Shown: in pieces, positions 1 through 8,516 of the stretch
Numbering within the stretch: position 1 is the first letter of the stretch
Layout of the letters: the number at the start of each line of letters is the position of its first letter
DNA from: CAVVEQ01 sp963828855
GTDB taxonomy: Bacteria; Chloroflexota; Anaerolineae; Anaerolineales; Anaerolineaceae
DNA: 64,000 bases
Direction of reading: 5' to 3'
Assembly: GCA_963828855.1 (NCBI GenBank)
Contig: CAWHGB010000006.1
Coordinates: forward strand, 186,001 to 250,000
Notes under the pieces: model-generated
What the model was told of the DNA's origin: nothing
What the model saw: the letters and a program-made list of their open reading frames with translations, nothing else
Database searches by the model: none
Made by a program: the position numbers and the translations under genes

Positions 1-790
1 ATCAATTCGACCATGTTCAACCTGGCCACCGTGGTGGGTCCGGCGGTTGCCGGGTTGACCTATGCGGCCTTCGGCGCGGCCATGTGTTTCGCGATCAATG
101 GGCTTTCTTTCCTGGGAGTGATCATTGCCCTGTTACTGATGAAACTGAAACCGCAACAGCCTGTTTCCGAAAAAGGCTCTGCGATCCTTCAGATCAAGCA
201 GGGTATCCAGTATGTGATGGTAAAACCGGTGGTAGTGGTCTTGATGACCGGATTGTTTTTTGTAAGCGTTTTCGGGTTTGGATTGATGACCCTGATGCCG
301 GTCTGGGCGGTTTCCATATTGGGCGGGGATGTTACCACCAATGGGTTCTTGCTATCCGCGCGCGGACTGGGAGCGTTGGTTGGTGCGCTGACCGTGGCTG
401 CCCTGGCATATCGCCGACTTAAGGGCAAGATCTGGACAATCGGCAGCTTTGTTCTGCCGCTGACGCTTTTCATTTTTTCCTTTATCCAGGATATTACCCT
501 TTTCCCTCCTGCTGCTTTTAGGGATTGGCTGGGGTTTGATGACAATGGTTAACACCTCCAATGCGATGGTGCAGGAGGAGGTCCCTGATGAACTGCGCGG
601 GCGGGTGATGGGTTTCTACGTCCTGGTATTTTTTGGGAGCGGGCCGATCGGGTCGTTACTGGTGGGTTGGATGGCTGCCAGCATCTCAGCACCCACAACG
701 GTCGCAGTGTGCGCGGTTGTCCTATTCGGGTTTGCACTCTTCACCTTCCTGAAGACGCCCGGCTCTGAGAAACACATCGTAATTAAATAA
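1..790 (+). CDS. MFS transporter, C-terminal part (5'-truncated by window, one frameshift)
   Basis: This is the C-terminal part of a major facilitator superfamily permease of the MFS_3 type (drug or siderophore exporters). The first codons already read like an internal loop (INSTMFNLA), so the gene starts before the window. About seven hydrophobic segments follow, and the late loop PDELRGRVMGFY is the typical inter-helix signature of this group. The frame breaks at the CCC around 504-506. Removing one C joins the two halves as ITLFLLLLLGIGWGLMT. Substrate cannot be told. A strong hairpin directly after the stop ends transcription. Confidence 0.85.
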
Positions 791-793
791 AAA

Positions 794-825
794 GGGCGTC
801 TGCCTTTCCACGAGTGCAGACGCCC
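794..825. terminator. Bidirectional hairpin terminator
   Basis: A perfect 10-bp stem (GGGCGTCTGC at 794-803 with GCAGACGCCC at 816-825) lies between the convergent MFS and RNA-binding protein genes. An A-run on its left gives a U-tract for the minus strand; the plus side is less U-rich. Confidence 0.8.
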
Positions 826-846
826 AAAATCCGCCAAACTTAAAGA

Positions 847-1140
847 TTAATAGCGGTTTTTATTTTTGTTGTAACCGCCGTTGCTGCTGCCGCGATCCTC
901 TTTGGGGCGTGCTTCATTGACTGTCAGCGTGCGACCCTTGAGATCTTTTCCGTTCATACCCTGGATGGCAGCTTTGCCTTCATCCGCGTTTGGCATTTCC
1001 ACGAAAGCAAATCCGCGGGACTGCCCGGTGAACTTATCTTTAATGATTGAAGCGGAAGTCACTGAACCATAGGCAGAAAATGCCTGTTGGACATCCTCTT
1101 CGCTGGCCTGAAATGATAAATTCCCTACATAAATATTCAT
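847..1140 (-). CDS. RRM-type RNA-binding protein
   Basis: This 97-aa protein consists of a single RNA recognition motif and a short basic, Gly/Asn-rich tail. RNP2 is visible as IYVGNL at residues 3-8 and RNP1 as RGFAFVEM around residues 43-50, with the aromatic residues that stack on RNA. Such small RRM proteins in cyanobacteria and Chloroflexi are typically cold- or stress-induced RNA chaperones; that role is inference here. A minus-strand -10 hexamer about 190 bases upstream implies a long 5' leader, as is common for cold-induced genes. The reading frame is intact. Confidence 0.93.
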   Translation of the reverse strand: MNIYVGNLSFQASEEDVQQAFSAYGSVTSASIIKDKFTGQSRGFAFVEMPNADEGKAAIQGMNGKDLKGRTLTVNEARPKEDRGSSNGGYNKNKNRY

Positions 1141-1331
1141 CGAAAACCTTTCCTAAACCAAAAAACCAAAGCCCATCTCAAATCAGAAACCCGTTTCCAG
1201 GTTCCCCTGTGAACAAGTCCACCCGGACCCATTCCAATGGGACATCCATCCGATGGCCGTCGTCTATTCCCCCTAAGAATCCGGTTTATCGTGGGCACCG
1301 GTCCCGCGCAGGCCAATCTCAAACTGCGTCC

Positions 1332-1337
1332 ATTATA
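1332..1337 (-). promoter_or_regulatory. -10 element for the RRM gene
   Basis: Perfect TATAAT on the minus strand, about 190 bases upstream of the RRM start codon. I see no good -35 hexamer at 16-18 bp. Confidence 0.4.
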
Positions 1338-1372
1338 CCCCATACCACCATTTTTTGGATTGACAGAAGGAA

Positions 1373-1410
1373 TATAATGAAAATTGGATCAGTGATTGAA
1401 GAAGCGGAGG
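1373..1410 (+). promoter_or_regulatory. -10 element and Shine-Dalgarno of the phosphofructokinase gene
   Basis: TATAAT at 1373-1378 would start transcription near 1385. GGAGG at 1406-1410 sits five bases before the ATG at 1416 and decides that start over the in-frame upstream codons. The TTGACA at 1360-1365 lies only 7 bases from the -10 box and cannot be its -35. Confidence 0.55.
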
Positions 1411-1415
1411 TAAGA

Positions 1416-2499
1416 ATGGAAAAGCTGGCTGTGCTCACTGGCGGGGGGGATGCCCCCGGACTGAATGCGGTCATCCGGGCGGTTGTCAAGACCGCGCAGC
1501 ATGACTATGACGTGCAGGTGCTGGGGGTGAAGGATGGCTTCGACGGCTTCGTGGAGGAGGATGGCGTCCGCCCGCTGCACCCGCACGACGTGCGCGGCAT
1601 TTTGCCGCGCGGCGGAACCATCCTGGGCACCGCCAACCGCGGAAACCCGTTCGCCCGCAAGGTCATCCGGGATGGCAAGGAGGTTGTGGAGGATATTTCC
1701 GAAAAACTGATCCAGCAGTATCCAGGACCTCAAGCTGGACGGGTTGATCGTGATCGGCGGGGATGGCACCCTGCGGATTGCCCGGGAGCTATTTGAAAAG
1801 GGTGTTCCGGTGGTGGGCGTGCCAAAGACGATCGATAATGATATCGGCGGGACGGAATGCACCTTTGGTTTCGATACCGCGGTTGGAACCGCCACCGACG
1901 CGCTGGATAAGCTGCACACCACCGCCGAATCGCACCACCGGGTGATGCTGCTGGAACTGATGGGGCGGGACGCCGGTTTCATCACCCTGCATGCCGGCGT
2001 GGCTGGCGGGGCGGATGTGATCCTGATCCCCGAGATCCCTTTCAGCTTCGAGGCGGTCTGCAAGAAGGTGCACCAGCGCCAGCGCCAGGGCAGCTCGTTC
2101 AGCATCATCGCCGTGGCGGAGGGGGCGTTCCCGAAGGGCGGCCAGCCGGTGGTATCCATCCCGGGCGATTCGGTCTACGTGGCCCGGCTGGGCGGGATCT
2201 CCTTCCAGGTGGCGCAGTTCATCGCCGAAAACTGCCAGGTGGAGACGCGCGTGACCGTGCTGGGGCATCTGCAGCGCGGCGGCAGCCCCAGCGCCTTCGA
2301 CCGCTGGCTGGGCACGCGTTTTGGCTCGGCGGCGGTGCACCTGGCGGCGGAGGGGAAATTCGGGCGGATGGTGGCATTGAAGAGCGAGCGGATCGTGGAT
2401 ATCGATATCGCCGAAGCCCTGGCGGTTCCCAAGCGGGTGGATCTGAACGGCGACGCCATCCGCGCCGCCAGGGGGTTGGGGATCTCGTTTGGGGAGTAA
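1416..2499 (+). CDS. pfkA: 6-phosphofructokinase (one frameshift)
   Basis: It phosphorylates fructose 6-phosphate to fructose 1,6-bisphosphate in glycolysis. About 360 aa after repair. Visible motifs are the N-terminal GGGDAPGLN, then PRGGTILGTANRGNP, GGDGT, the catalytic PKTIDNDI, the substrate-binding MGRDAGF and a C-terminal LGHLQRGG. The frame breaks at the CC of TATCC (1722-1723); removing one C gives a continuous protein. The donor-site residues are mixed: Gly in GGDGT (ATP-like, E. coli position 104) and Lys in PKTIDNDI (position 124, as in PPi enzymes). That is the pattern of the group III enzymes. ATP is the more likely donor, but this is not certain. Confidence 0.93.
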
Positions 2500-2510
2500 T
2501 TAAATCACGA

Positions 2511-2532
2511 CGCCGTCCAAAAAAGGACGGCG
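2511..2532 (+). terminator. Hairpin after pfk
   Basis: Stem CGCCGTCC / GGACGGCG with an A6 loop, 12 bases after the pfk stop. There is no U-tract on the plus strand. Confidence 0.45.
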
Positions 2533-2544
2533 CGGTGAGTTGGG

Positions 2545-2593
2545 GCGCTGCGGCAGCCTATCGTCTTGCGAGGAGGGATGCCGCAGCGCTTTT
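2545..2593 (+). terminator. Intrinsic terminator after pfk
   Basis: A perfect 11-bp stem (GCGCTGCGGCA at 2545-2555 with TGCCGCAGCGC at 2579-2589) is followed directly by TTTT. It separates pfk from the convergent DUF3048 gene. Confidence 0.7.
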
Positions 2594-2721
2594 CAAATTA
2601 CTATCGTTCATTTCGGGCACCACCTCCTCATTAAAGAATAGCGAATGAAAAGGTACTCCCTTGCGGGTGCAATTAGTATGCCTCAATCCCGTGTTTAATG
2701 CAAGCTTTTGTACGACCTATA

Positions 2722-3918
2722 TTATGGTATCGCGAAGGTGAATCGCCAGACCCCATCCGCGGGCTGCGCGACCGTGGAGGTATTCCCCATCACCTCGTAC
2801 CAGGTGTTCCCAGGTTTGATAGGGGAACGGGGAGCCATCCGCGTTCACCAGGGTCAGAACCGAATCGCGCGTGGGGCGCGCCCAGAGCACCTGGTACATC
2901 TGCCCGTTGCGGGCGATGTAGGCGGTGCCGTTGCCATAAAGGGGCACATCGATCACTTCCGTGCTGCCCGAGCGCATGATCACATCCTGCTGGACGAAGA
3001 AGGTCACTACGTTATCGGCTGTGATCTGCTCGCCGGTGGCGCGGTCCACCAGGGGCGCATAGACCTCCGTTTCCGGGGTGCTGGCGTTCTGGGTATCCGA
3101 GGAGCGCTTGTATTTCTCGGTCGTTGGGTCATAATCCCAGCGGTTGTAGATGGCGGAGGAAAAACGGGTGTAAACAGTATCCGCCTTGCTGCCGCCCGGA
3201 GGAGGCTGCGCCATGAAGAACATGCCGTCCAGGTTCTGGCGTTCATTGGTGGCGCCGTAGTTTCGCAGCGCATCCTTGATCAGGGCGGTGTTAACCATCA
3301 GGTAATTGTTGCCGTTCACGTTCTTGCGGAAGATGGCCGGGTAGGTCCAGCTGGTTTCGATCAGCAGCCGGTTGGCGTAATCCTGGCTGAACAGGCGGTT
3401 GAGCACCAGCGACCAGGCGCTGCCAAACGCGAAGGCGCTCTTATACATGGGCACGATGTTGAGGTCGAAGAGGCGCGCCGAGCGCACCGGGCCGACCAGG
3501 TCAGCGTCGTTCCCGTAGAAGATCGCGATAAAGCGGGTGGTGCCTTCCTCGGTGTAGTACTCGTAATTGATATCCGCCTTGCGAGAGCCCCCACTGCGGG
3601 CGGTCCTCGCGCGGCAGGTTTTCCACCTTCACCGCGATCGGGCGCCGCTCCAAATTGGCGGGGTCACTCCACTTGCAGCCCGGTGAGCGGGTTGACATCC
3701 GGGGGGAAATTGGTGGGACCCAGCCCCTGGGGCGGGTAATCCGGCGTGGGGGAGGGGGTGACCGTGGCGGTGGCGGCCGGGGTGGGGGTGAGGGTGGGCG
3801 TGGATGTGGCGGGGAGGGGCGAGGGGGTGACGGTTGGACCAAAGATCTGCCCGGCGCCGCAGCCGGAAACGATCAGGGTAATCACGAGCGCAGCAATAAG
3901 GTATCGCGAGGTTTTCAT
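2722..3918 (-). CDS. DUF3048 (YerB-like) lipoprotein, three frameshifts
   Basis: The N-terminus is a lipoprotein signal peptide with lipobox IVSGC, followed by a Thr/Pro-rich linker. The DUF3048 region then reads NPLTGLQV, RRPIAVKVEN, GLSQADI, TRFIAIFYGND and VGPVRSAR, and the C-terminal DUF3048_C half runs to the end. Three single-base homopolymer overcalls break the frame, near 3667, 3577 and 2822-2825. Repairing the last one restores the expected ending KPGNTWYEV...FTFAIP and moves the stop to 2722. DUF3048 proteins are extracytoplasmic with unknown function. It is transcribed divergently from the DUF2085 gene, with a good Shine-Dalgarno (AAGGAG). Confidence 0.88.
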
Positions 3919-3972
3919 TGAAATCTCCTTGTTACTATGACGATAAAATGGTGAAACTTGGTTCCCGGGTTG

Positions 3973-3978
3973 ATTATA
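3973..3978 (-). promoter_or_regulatory. -10 element for DUF3048 gene
   Basis: TATAAT on the minus strand, 54 bases upstream of the start codon, which leaves room for a normal leader with AAGGAG. Confidence 0.5.
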
Positions 3979-4008
3979 ACGAATAACGAATCCGGAAATG
4001 GGAAAGGA

Positions 4009-4014
4009 TATAAT
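4009..4014 (+). promoter_or_regulatory. -10 element giving a probable leaderless mRNA
   Basis: TATAAT ends 8 bases before the ATG at 4023 and there is no Shine-Dalgarno between them. Transcription should start at or within a base or two of the start codon. Confidence 0.5.
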
Positions 4015-4022
4015 CGCATGTC

Positions 4023-4827
4023 ATGAAACGACCTCCCTTCCGATTCACCGCTGCATCGATCATCATTCTCGTGATTGCCATCGCCCTGGTGGTGACCTGG
4101 CTGATCCTCACCCCGCCCGGGCTTATGGGCAAGGCGGATGCGATCGGTTACGCGGTCTGCCACCGCATCGCGGAAAGATCCTATGATATCGGCGGGCGCG
4201 AGCTGCCGCTCTGCGCGCGCTGTACGGGGATGTATTTGGGCGCCTTTGCCGGTCTGGTTTACCTGGGCCGTAAGGGCAGGCGCGGCAAATTTCCGCCCGG
4301 CAGGATCTGGGCAGTGCTGGGTGTTTTCGCGCTGGTCTTCACCCTGGATAGCCTCAATTCTTTCGCCATGCTCCTGCCCGGCAGCCCGAGCGTCTATATC
4401 ACCACCAACCTGATGCGGATTTTCGCCGGCACCGGCATGGGGATCATCATCCCGGTGGTGCTCTGGCCGGTTTTCAACCAGACGGTCTGGGAGGATTTTG
4501 AGACCGAGTCCGATCCTGGAAAGCTGGAAGGAACTGGGGATGATCCTGCTCTTCGCCCTGGTTCTCGATCTCTGCGTCTTGAGCGGTGTTCCCTTCCTGG
4601 TAATCCCTGCCGGGCTGATCAGCGCGGGGACGGTTCTGGGAATCCTGACCCTGGTGTACACCGTGGTCTGGACGATGCTGCAACGAAATGAGAACAAATA
4701 TCGTATATGGAGTGAGATCTGGGTCCTGTTGCTGCTCGGTTTCATCACCGCCCTTGGGCAGATCGCCCTGATGGACATCATCCGCTACAACATGACAGGT
4801 ACCTGGTCCGGTTTTCTACCAACATAG
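4023..4827 (+). CDS. DUF2085 integral membrane protein (one frameshift)
   Basis: A polytopic membrane protein of about 268 aa with roughly six hydrophobic helices. The DUF2085 signature is clear: YAVCHRIAERSY followed by LPLCARCTGMYLG, conserved Cys/His residues that suggest metal or redox binding (inference). The frame breaks in the TTTT near 4496; removing one T joins WEDL to RPSPILESWKEL. The function of the family is unknown. It is followed after 9 bases by the DUF4126 membrane protein, so the two are probably co-transcribed. Confidence 0.88.
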
Positions 4828-4836
4828 GAGATTGAA

Positions 4837-5466
4837 ATGGAGTTACTGGCTGTTTTTACGGCATTCGGGTTGGCGGCAAGCGCGGGGTTGAACGCTTATA
4901 TTCCCCTGCTGACCATTGCGCTGCTGGCGAAGTTCACCAACCTGATCACCCTGGCCGCCCCCTGGGACACCCTGGAGAACTGGTGGATCATCGGTCTGCT
5001 CGGGTTCCTGGTGGCGGTGGAGTTCATCGCCGATAAAGTCCCGGCGGTCAACCACGCCAACGACGTGCTGATGACCTTCATCCGTCCCGCGGCAGGCGCT
5101 ATCGCCTTCGCCGCCAGCACCTCGGTGATCGCCGATATCAACCCGGTCCTTGCCATGGCCATGGGGTTGCTGGTGGCCGGCGGCGTGCACACCGTCAAAG
5201 CTGCGGTGGTGCGCCCGGTGGTGACGGCAACCACGGGCTCGGTCGGCAACGTGCCGGTGAGCATGGCGGAAGATACCGTCGCCACGGTCACCTCGGTCAT
5301 GTCGATCATCGTCCCGGTGCTCATCGCGATCGCGCTGATCATCCTGCTGGTGTGGTCGATCTGGTTTTTCAACCGCAGGCGCAAGGCGCGCTCGGGCGCA
5401 ATCCGACATAATTGTGGAAGGAGGATAAGATGGCTGGAAGTAAGGCAATCAAAGGTGAGATCGTGA
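4837..5466 (+). CDS. DUF4126 membrane protein
   Basis: The sequence starts with LAVFTAFGLAASAGLNAYIPLL, characteristic of DUF4126, and has about five hydrophobic helices and a positively charged end (FNRRRKARSG). The function is unknown. The tail after residue 190 looks wrong. If the GGG near 5394-5396 is overcalled by one base, the protein instead ends in DIIVEGG with its stop at 5426-5428, one base before the next ATG. That would be the natural operon arrangement. The annotated end is the uncorrected one. Confidence 0.85.
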   Translation: MELLAVFTAFGLAASAGLNAYIPLLTIALLAKFTNLITLAAPWDTLENWWIIGLLGFLVAVEFIADKVPAVNHANDVLMTFIRPAAGAIAFAASTSVIADINPVLAMAMGLLVAGGVHTVKAAVVRPVVTATTGSVGNVPVSMAEDTVATVTSVMSIIVPVLIAIALIILLVWSIWFFNRRRKARSGAIRHNCGRRIRWLEVRQSKVRS

Positions 5467-5715
5467 CCACCGGGCAGGAAAATCCGCTGGGCGTGGCATC
5501 CGAGCTGCCCGCGCAGGATGATTCCGCCGATAGCACCCGCGAAAAGCAGAAGATCCGATGCCTCGGAGGTGGTGATCATCATCCTGCTCGTGCTCCTTGT
5601 GTTGTGCTGCTGCTGCGCCTGCATCGCCACCGCAGCGAGTTCTGAATTGATCGTGACGCGGCCTGGCGAGGCATTTTTGGTGGAAGTCTCCTTCCAATTG
5701 CCAATGGTATATTGA
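5430..5715 (+). CDS. Small single-pass membrane protein with a cysteine cluster (one frameshift)
   Basis: The start has a strong Shine-Dalgarno (GGAAGGAGG). About 94 aa after repair: a polar N-terminal half (MAGSKAIKGEIVTTGQ), then one hydrophobic helix with four consecutive cysteines (VLCCCCACIATA), then a short tail. The frame breaks in the A-run near 5537-5541. Without any correction the frame stops at 5645. I do not recognise a family. Its position right after DUF4126 and before a terminator places it last in that operon. Confidence 0.55.
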
Positions 5716-5745
5716 GTCAACCAGATTAATGACGTAAATAGTCAA

Positions 5746-5776
5746 CCGGCGGAGATATCTCCGCCGGTATTTTTTT
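5746..5776 (+). terminator. Intrinsic terminator of the DUF2085-DUF4126 operon
   Basis: A perfect 11-bp inverted repeat without spacer (5746-5756 with 5757-5767) is followed by TATTTTTTT. Confidence 0.85.
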
Positions 5777-5778
5777 GG

Positions 5779-5810
5779 TATAATACAAACAAGTGAAGAT
5801 ATGTTCATAT
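5779..5810 (+). promoter_or_regulatory. Promoter with overlapping palindromic operator for arsR-vit
   Basis: TATAAT at 5779-5784 is followed by the perfect inverted repeat ATATG-TT-CATAT at 5799-5810, which would overlap the first transcribed bases. AT-rich palindromes of this kind in this position are typical autoregulatory operators of ArsR/SmtB repressors. Binding is inferred. Confidence 0.55.
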
Positions 5811-5822
5811 GATACAAGAACA

Positions 5823-6196
5823 ATGAAGAAATCCCCATTTTAGATGAGCATACCGCCGCGCACGTGGCGGAGCTCTTCCGTGCCTTCAGCGATACCAACC
5901 GCGTGCGGCTCCTCTCCGCGCTGATCAAAGAGGAGTGCAATGTCTCCACCCTGGCGGAAAAAGTGGGCATCAGCCCCTCGGCGGTTTCCCACCACCTGCG
6001 CAGCCTGCGTCAGATGCACCTGATCGTTTCCCGCCGCGATGGCAAGGAAGTTTTTTACCGCATGGAAGACGCGCATCTCATCACCCTCTTTGAGCAGGGC
6101 GTTTCCCACATCCTTGAAGGGATGATAGACGTCTACCGCGCGATAATCATGCTCCAGTTAGCATTAGAATCGCTATCTGAAAAGAATCATATCTGA
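5823..6196 (+). CDS. ArsR/SmtB-family transcriptional regulator
   Basis: A winged-helix repressor of about 123 aa. The intact frame from a GTG at 5864 reads AELFRAFSDTNRVRLLSAL, then the recognition helix SPSAVSHHLRSLRQMHLI and the wing SRRDGKEVFYRM. The family N-terminus (LDEHTAAHVAELF) lies upstream. It becomes continuous with the ATG at 5823 if CCCC (near 5833) and TTTT (near 5838) are each overcalled by one base, so I use that start. A GTG at 5793 is another possibility. No CxC metal site of the classical alpha3 type is seen; one Cys is in KEECNVSTL. It is followed after 13 bases by the VIT transporter, its likely target. Confidence 0.85.
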
Positions 6197-6209
6197 TTGG
6201 AAGAATTGA

Positions 6210-6947
6210 ATGCAAAGCCAGAGAATTGAACCGCTGAATCAAAAACAGCACCACCTATCCTTCGATCCCCATGCCCGCGGGTCGGGACTATCGGATGTCA
6301 TCCTGGGCGGGCAGGATGGGCTGGTGAATGTGCTCGGGGTGATCCTGGGGGTGGCTGCCGCGACGGGCAATACCTCTATCGTGCTGGTAGCCGGGTTGGC
6401 CGCGGCGGTGGCGGAATCGGTCTCAATGGGTGCGGTGGCCTACACCTCCACGCTCGCGGACGCGGATTATTACGAAAGCGAACGCGCGCGCGAATACCGG
6501 CATATCAAGGAGCTGCCCCAGCTTGAAAAGGACGAGGTTCGCCGATCTATGCCAAAAAGGGCTTCAAAGGGAGAGCTGCTGGATCACATCGTGGAGACGA
6601 TCACGACCAACCAGGATATCTGGGTGGCGGTGATGATGGCGGAGGAGCACCAGCTCACCCCGGTGGATCGCTCCGGCGCCTGGAAGGCTGCATTCGTCGT
6701 AGGTCTTTCCGCGATCATCGGTTCTCTCATCCCGCTCGCGCCTTTCCTCTTCCTGCCGGTGCTGCCCAGCATGATCCTTTCGGTGGTGATCACCGCCGCG
6801 GTGCTTTTCGGGGTCGGGGTATATAAAGCGAGGGTGATGGTCGGCAGCCCGGTGCGGAGCGGCCTGGAATTGGCCTTGATCGGTACTATCAGCGCGCTGG
6901 CGGGTTACGCGATCGGCGTTCTGCTCAAAGTTCCCCCAACTCCGTAG
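6210..6947 (+). CDS. VIT1/CCC1-family iron/manganese transporter
   Basis: A 245-aa membrane protein. The family signature is complete: GLSDVILGGQDGLVNVLGVI in helix 1, AAAVAESVSMGAVAYTS in helix 2, a cytoplasmic Glu-rich segment (residues about 85-130, the metal-binding domain in this family), then three more helices. VIT/CCC1 proteins export or sequester Fe2+ or Mn2+. It forms an operon with the ArsR-type gene upstream, which suggests metal-dependent derepression; the actual metal is not evident. The frame is intact. Confidence 0.92.
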   Translation: MQSQRIEPLNQKQHHLSFDPHARGSGLSDVILGGQDGLVNVLGVILGVAAATGNTSIVLVAGLAAAVAESVSMGAVAYTSTLADADYYESERAREYRHIKELPQLEKDEVRRSMPKRASKGELLDHIVETITTNQDIWVAVMMAEEHQLTPVDRSGAWKAAFVVGLSAIIGSLIPLAPFLFLPVLPSMILSVVITAAVLFGVGVYKARVMVGSPVRSGLELALIGTISALAGYAIGVLLKVPPTP

Positions 6948-6968
6948 TTCTAACTTTCTTAAATAGTC

Positions 6969-7468
6969 TCAGATCATGCCTTCGGCGAGGTGGATTTCTC
7001 CAGCGTGCCGGAAGCGCTCCTCGAGCCCGCGCATGGCTGCCAGCGTCTCCCGGCGTTCTTCGGGGTCGATTTCCAGGGCGTCGAATTCGTCCCCATCCAG
7101 CAGCAGGGGTTCATTGCCGGGGATGACCAGCAGGTCCAGGGCGAGATCGACATAGTCAATAAAACCCGGCGGCACCACCGCTGGCCGGCTGGCATTGCAG
7201 TACCAGCATTTCAGGGCGTCGGTATCCCGGTCGTAGACTTCAAAGATGTTATAGCGGCGGTCGGTGTAATACATTTCGAGGAAGCGGTCCCCCGGATGAA
7301 AGGTGATCCCGTGGAAGGGCAGGTCGTCGGGCCGGTTGAAAAATGCCTCGATCAGAACCCCCTCCGGGTATGTCGCGATGACCTCTGGCCGGGTAGCGCC
7401 AGCGTTCCCTCCGCATCCAGATCGAGCTTGATTACCTCGAGAGAATCTCCCGGTTTCACTGCAGGCAT
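6969..7468 (-). CDS. DUF402 (FomD-like) protein, one frameshift
   Basis: A protein of about 166 aa. The core reads GVLIEAFF, GDRFLEMYYTDRRYNIFEVYD, LKCWYCNASRP, YVDLALDLLV and DEFDALEIDPEERR, matching the DUF402 fold of FomD-type nucleotide hydrolases. The start MPAVKPGDSLEVIKLD is in another frame and joins after one base is removed near 7395-7400. The ATG at 7468 overlaps the last 13 bases of the ABC ATPase gene, so translation is probably coupled. FomD hydrolyses CMP-phosphonates; the substrate here is unknown. Confidence 0.82.
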
Positions 7469-8507
7469 TGGATCGCAGAGGGGGATATGAAAAGGGCAAG
7501 CTCCCTGGTTAGGGGGATAACTTTCCTCCAGGTCGAATTCCAGGCGAACGTCATTCGCGCAGGCGAGGGTGACCCGGAAGTCCTTTCCCCGGAAGATGGA
7601 ATCCTCCACCTGCCCGGTGATGCGCTGCGAATGGTTTTCATCCGCCGCCAGGCTTGCGACTCTCCGCCGGGATGAGAAGCGTGACAAGGTCGCCTGTAAT
7701 TAGATTTCGCGGGAGGCGGGATGGAGACTTCCAGGGATGCCCAAAGGGGTGTCCACCTTCAACGGTTTGCTGGAGATGACCCTGCCCTCCACAAGATTAT
7801 TCCGTCCCAGGAAGCGTGCTGCCCAGGCATTTGCAGGGTTGCGGTAAACCTCCCCCGGTTGGCCGGATTGGACCACGCGGCCTTCGTGCAGCAGCAGAAG
7901 CTGATCGGCGATGGCGAAGGCTTCCTCCTGGTCGTGAGTGACATAGATGGAGGGGATACCGCTGGTTTTAAGCAGTTCCCTCAGCTCACGGACCAGTTCC
8001 TCGCGCAGCGTACGGTCAAGCGCTCCCAGGGGCTCATCCAGCATGATCAACCGCGGGCGCGGCGCCAGGGTGCGCGCCAGGGCGACCCGCTGCTGCTCCC
8101 CGCCGGAGAGATCGGTGACCTTGCGGGTGGCAAAGGTCTCCATTTTTACCTGCTCGAGGGCGGCGCGGGTGCTTGTGCTGACCTCCTCCGCGGGCAGGTT
8201 TTGCATACGCAGTCCGAAGGCTACGTTTTGTTCCACGGTCAGGTGGGGAAAAAGAGCATATTCCTGGAACATCAACCCGAAGCGGCGCTGGTGAACAGGA
8301 ACTTCCGCCAGGTCCTGCCCATCCCAAAGGATCTGCCCGCTCTCGGGCAGTCTCCAATCCGGCGATGATCCGGAGCAGGGTACTTTTACCGCTGCCGGAA
8401 GATCCCAGCAGGCAGCAGGTCTGTCCCTGCCCCACGGTGAAGGAAACCCCTCTCAGGAGGGGTTTCTGGTCATAATCTTTATGGATATCGCGGATCTCGA
8501 GGGTCAC
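7456..8507 (-). CDS. ABC transporter ATP-binding protein with TOBE domain (several frameshifts)
   Basis: An import-type ATPase of the PotA/CysA/FbpC group. In order: Walker A GSSGSGKST, Q-loop MFQEYALFPHLTV, signature LSGGEQQRVALAR, Walker B LIMLDEPLGALD, H-loop YVTHD, then a C-terminal TOBE domain (GQVEDSIFRGKDFRVTL). The frame breaks near 8285-8350, near 7690 and near 7505; with the last repaired the protein ends ELALFISPSAIQCLQ at 7456. No permease or binding protein is encoded beside it, so it is an orphan ATPase. It lies 9 bases after the UbiA gene and overlaps the DUF402 gene. Confidence 0.9.
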
Positions 8508-8516
8508 TTTATTGGT

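Noticed and set aside
1360..1378. TTGACA followed by TATAAT as a consensus promoter
   Set aside because: The spacer is only 7 bases, too short for sigma70. Only the -10 box was kept.
2708..3739. Long plus-strand open frame of about 343 codons
   Set aside because: It is the antisense shadow of the DUF3048 gene. Its product is low-complexity and lacks any family pattern, while the minus strand gives the conserved protein after three one-base corrections.
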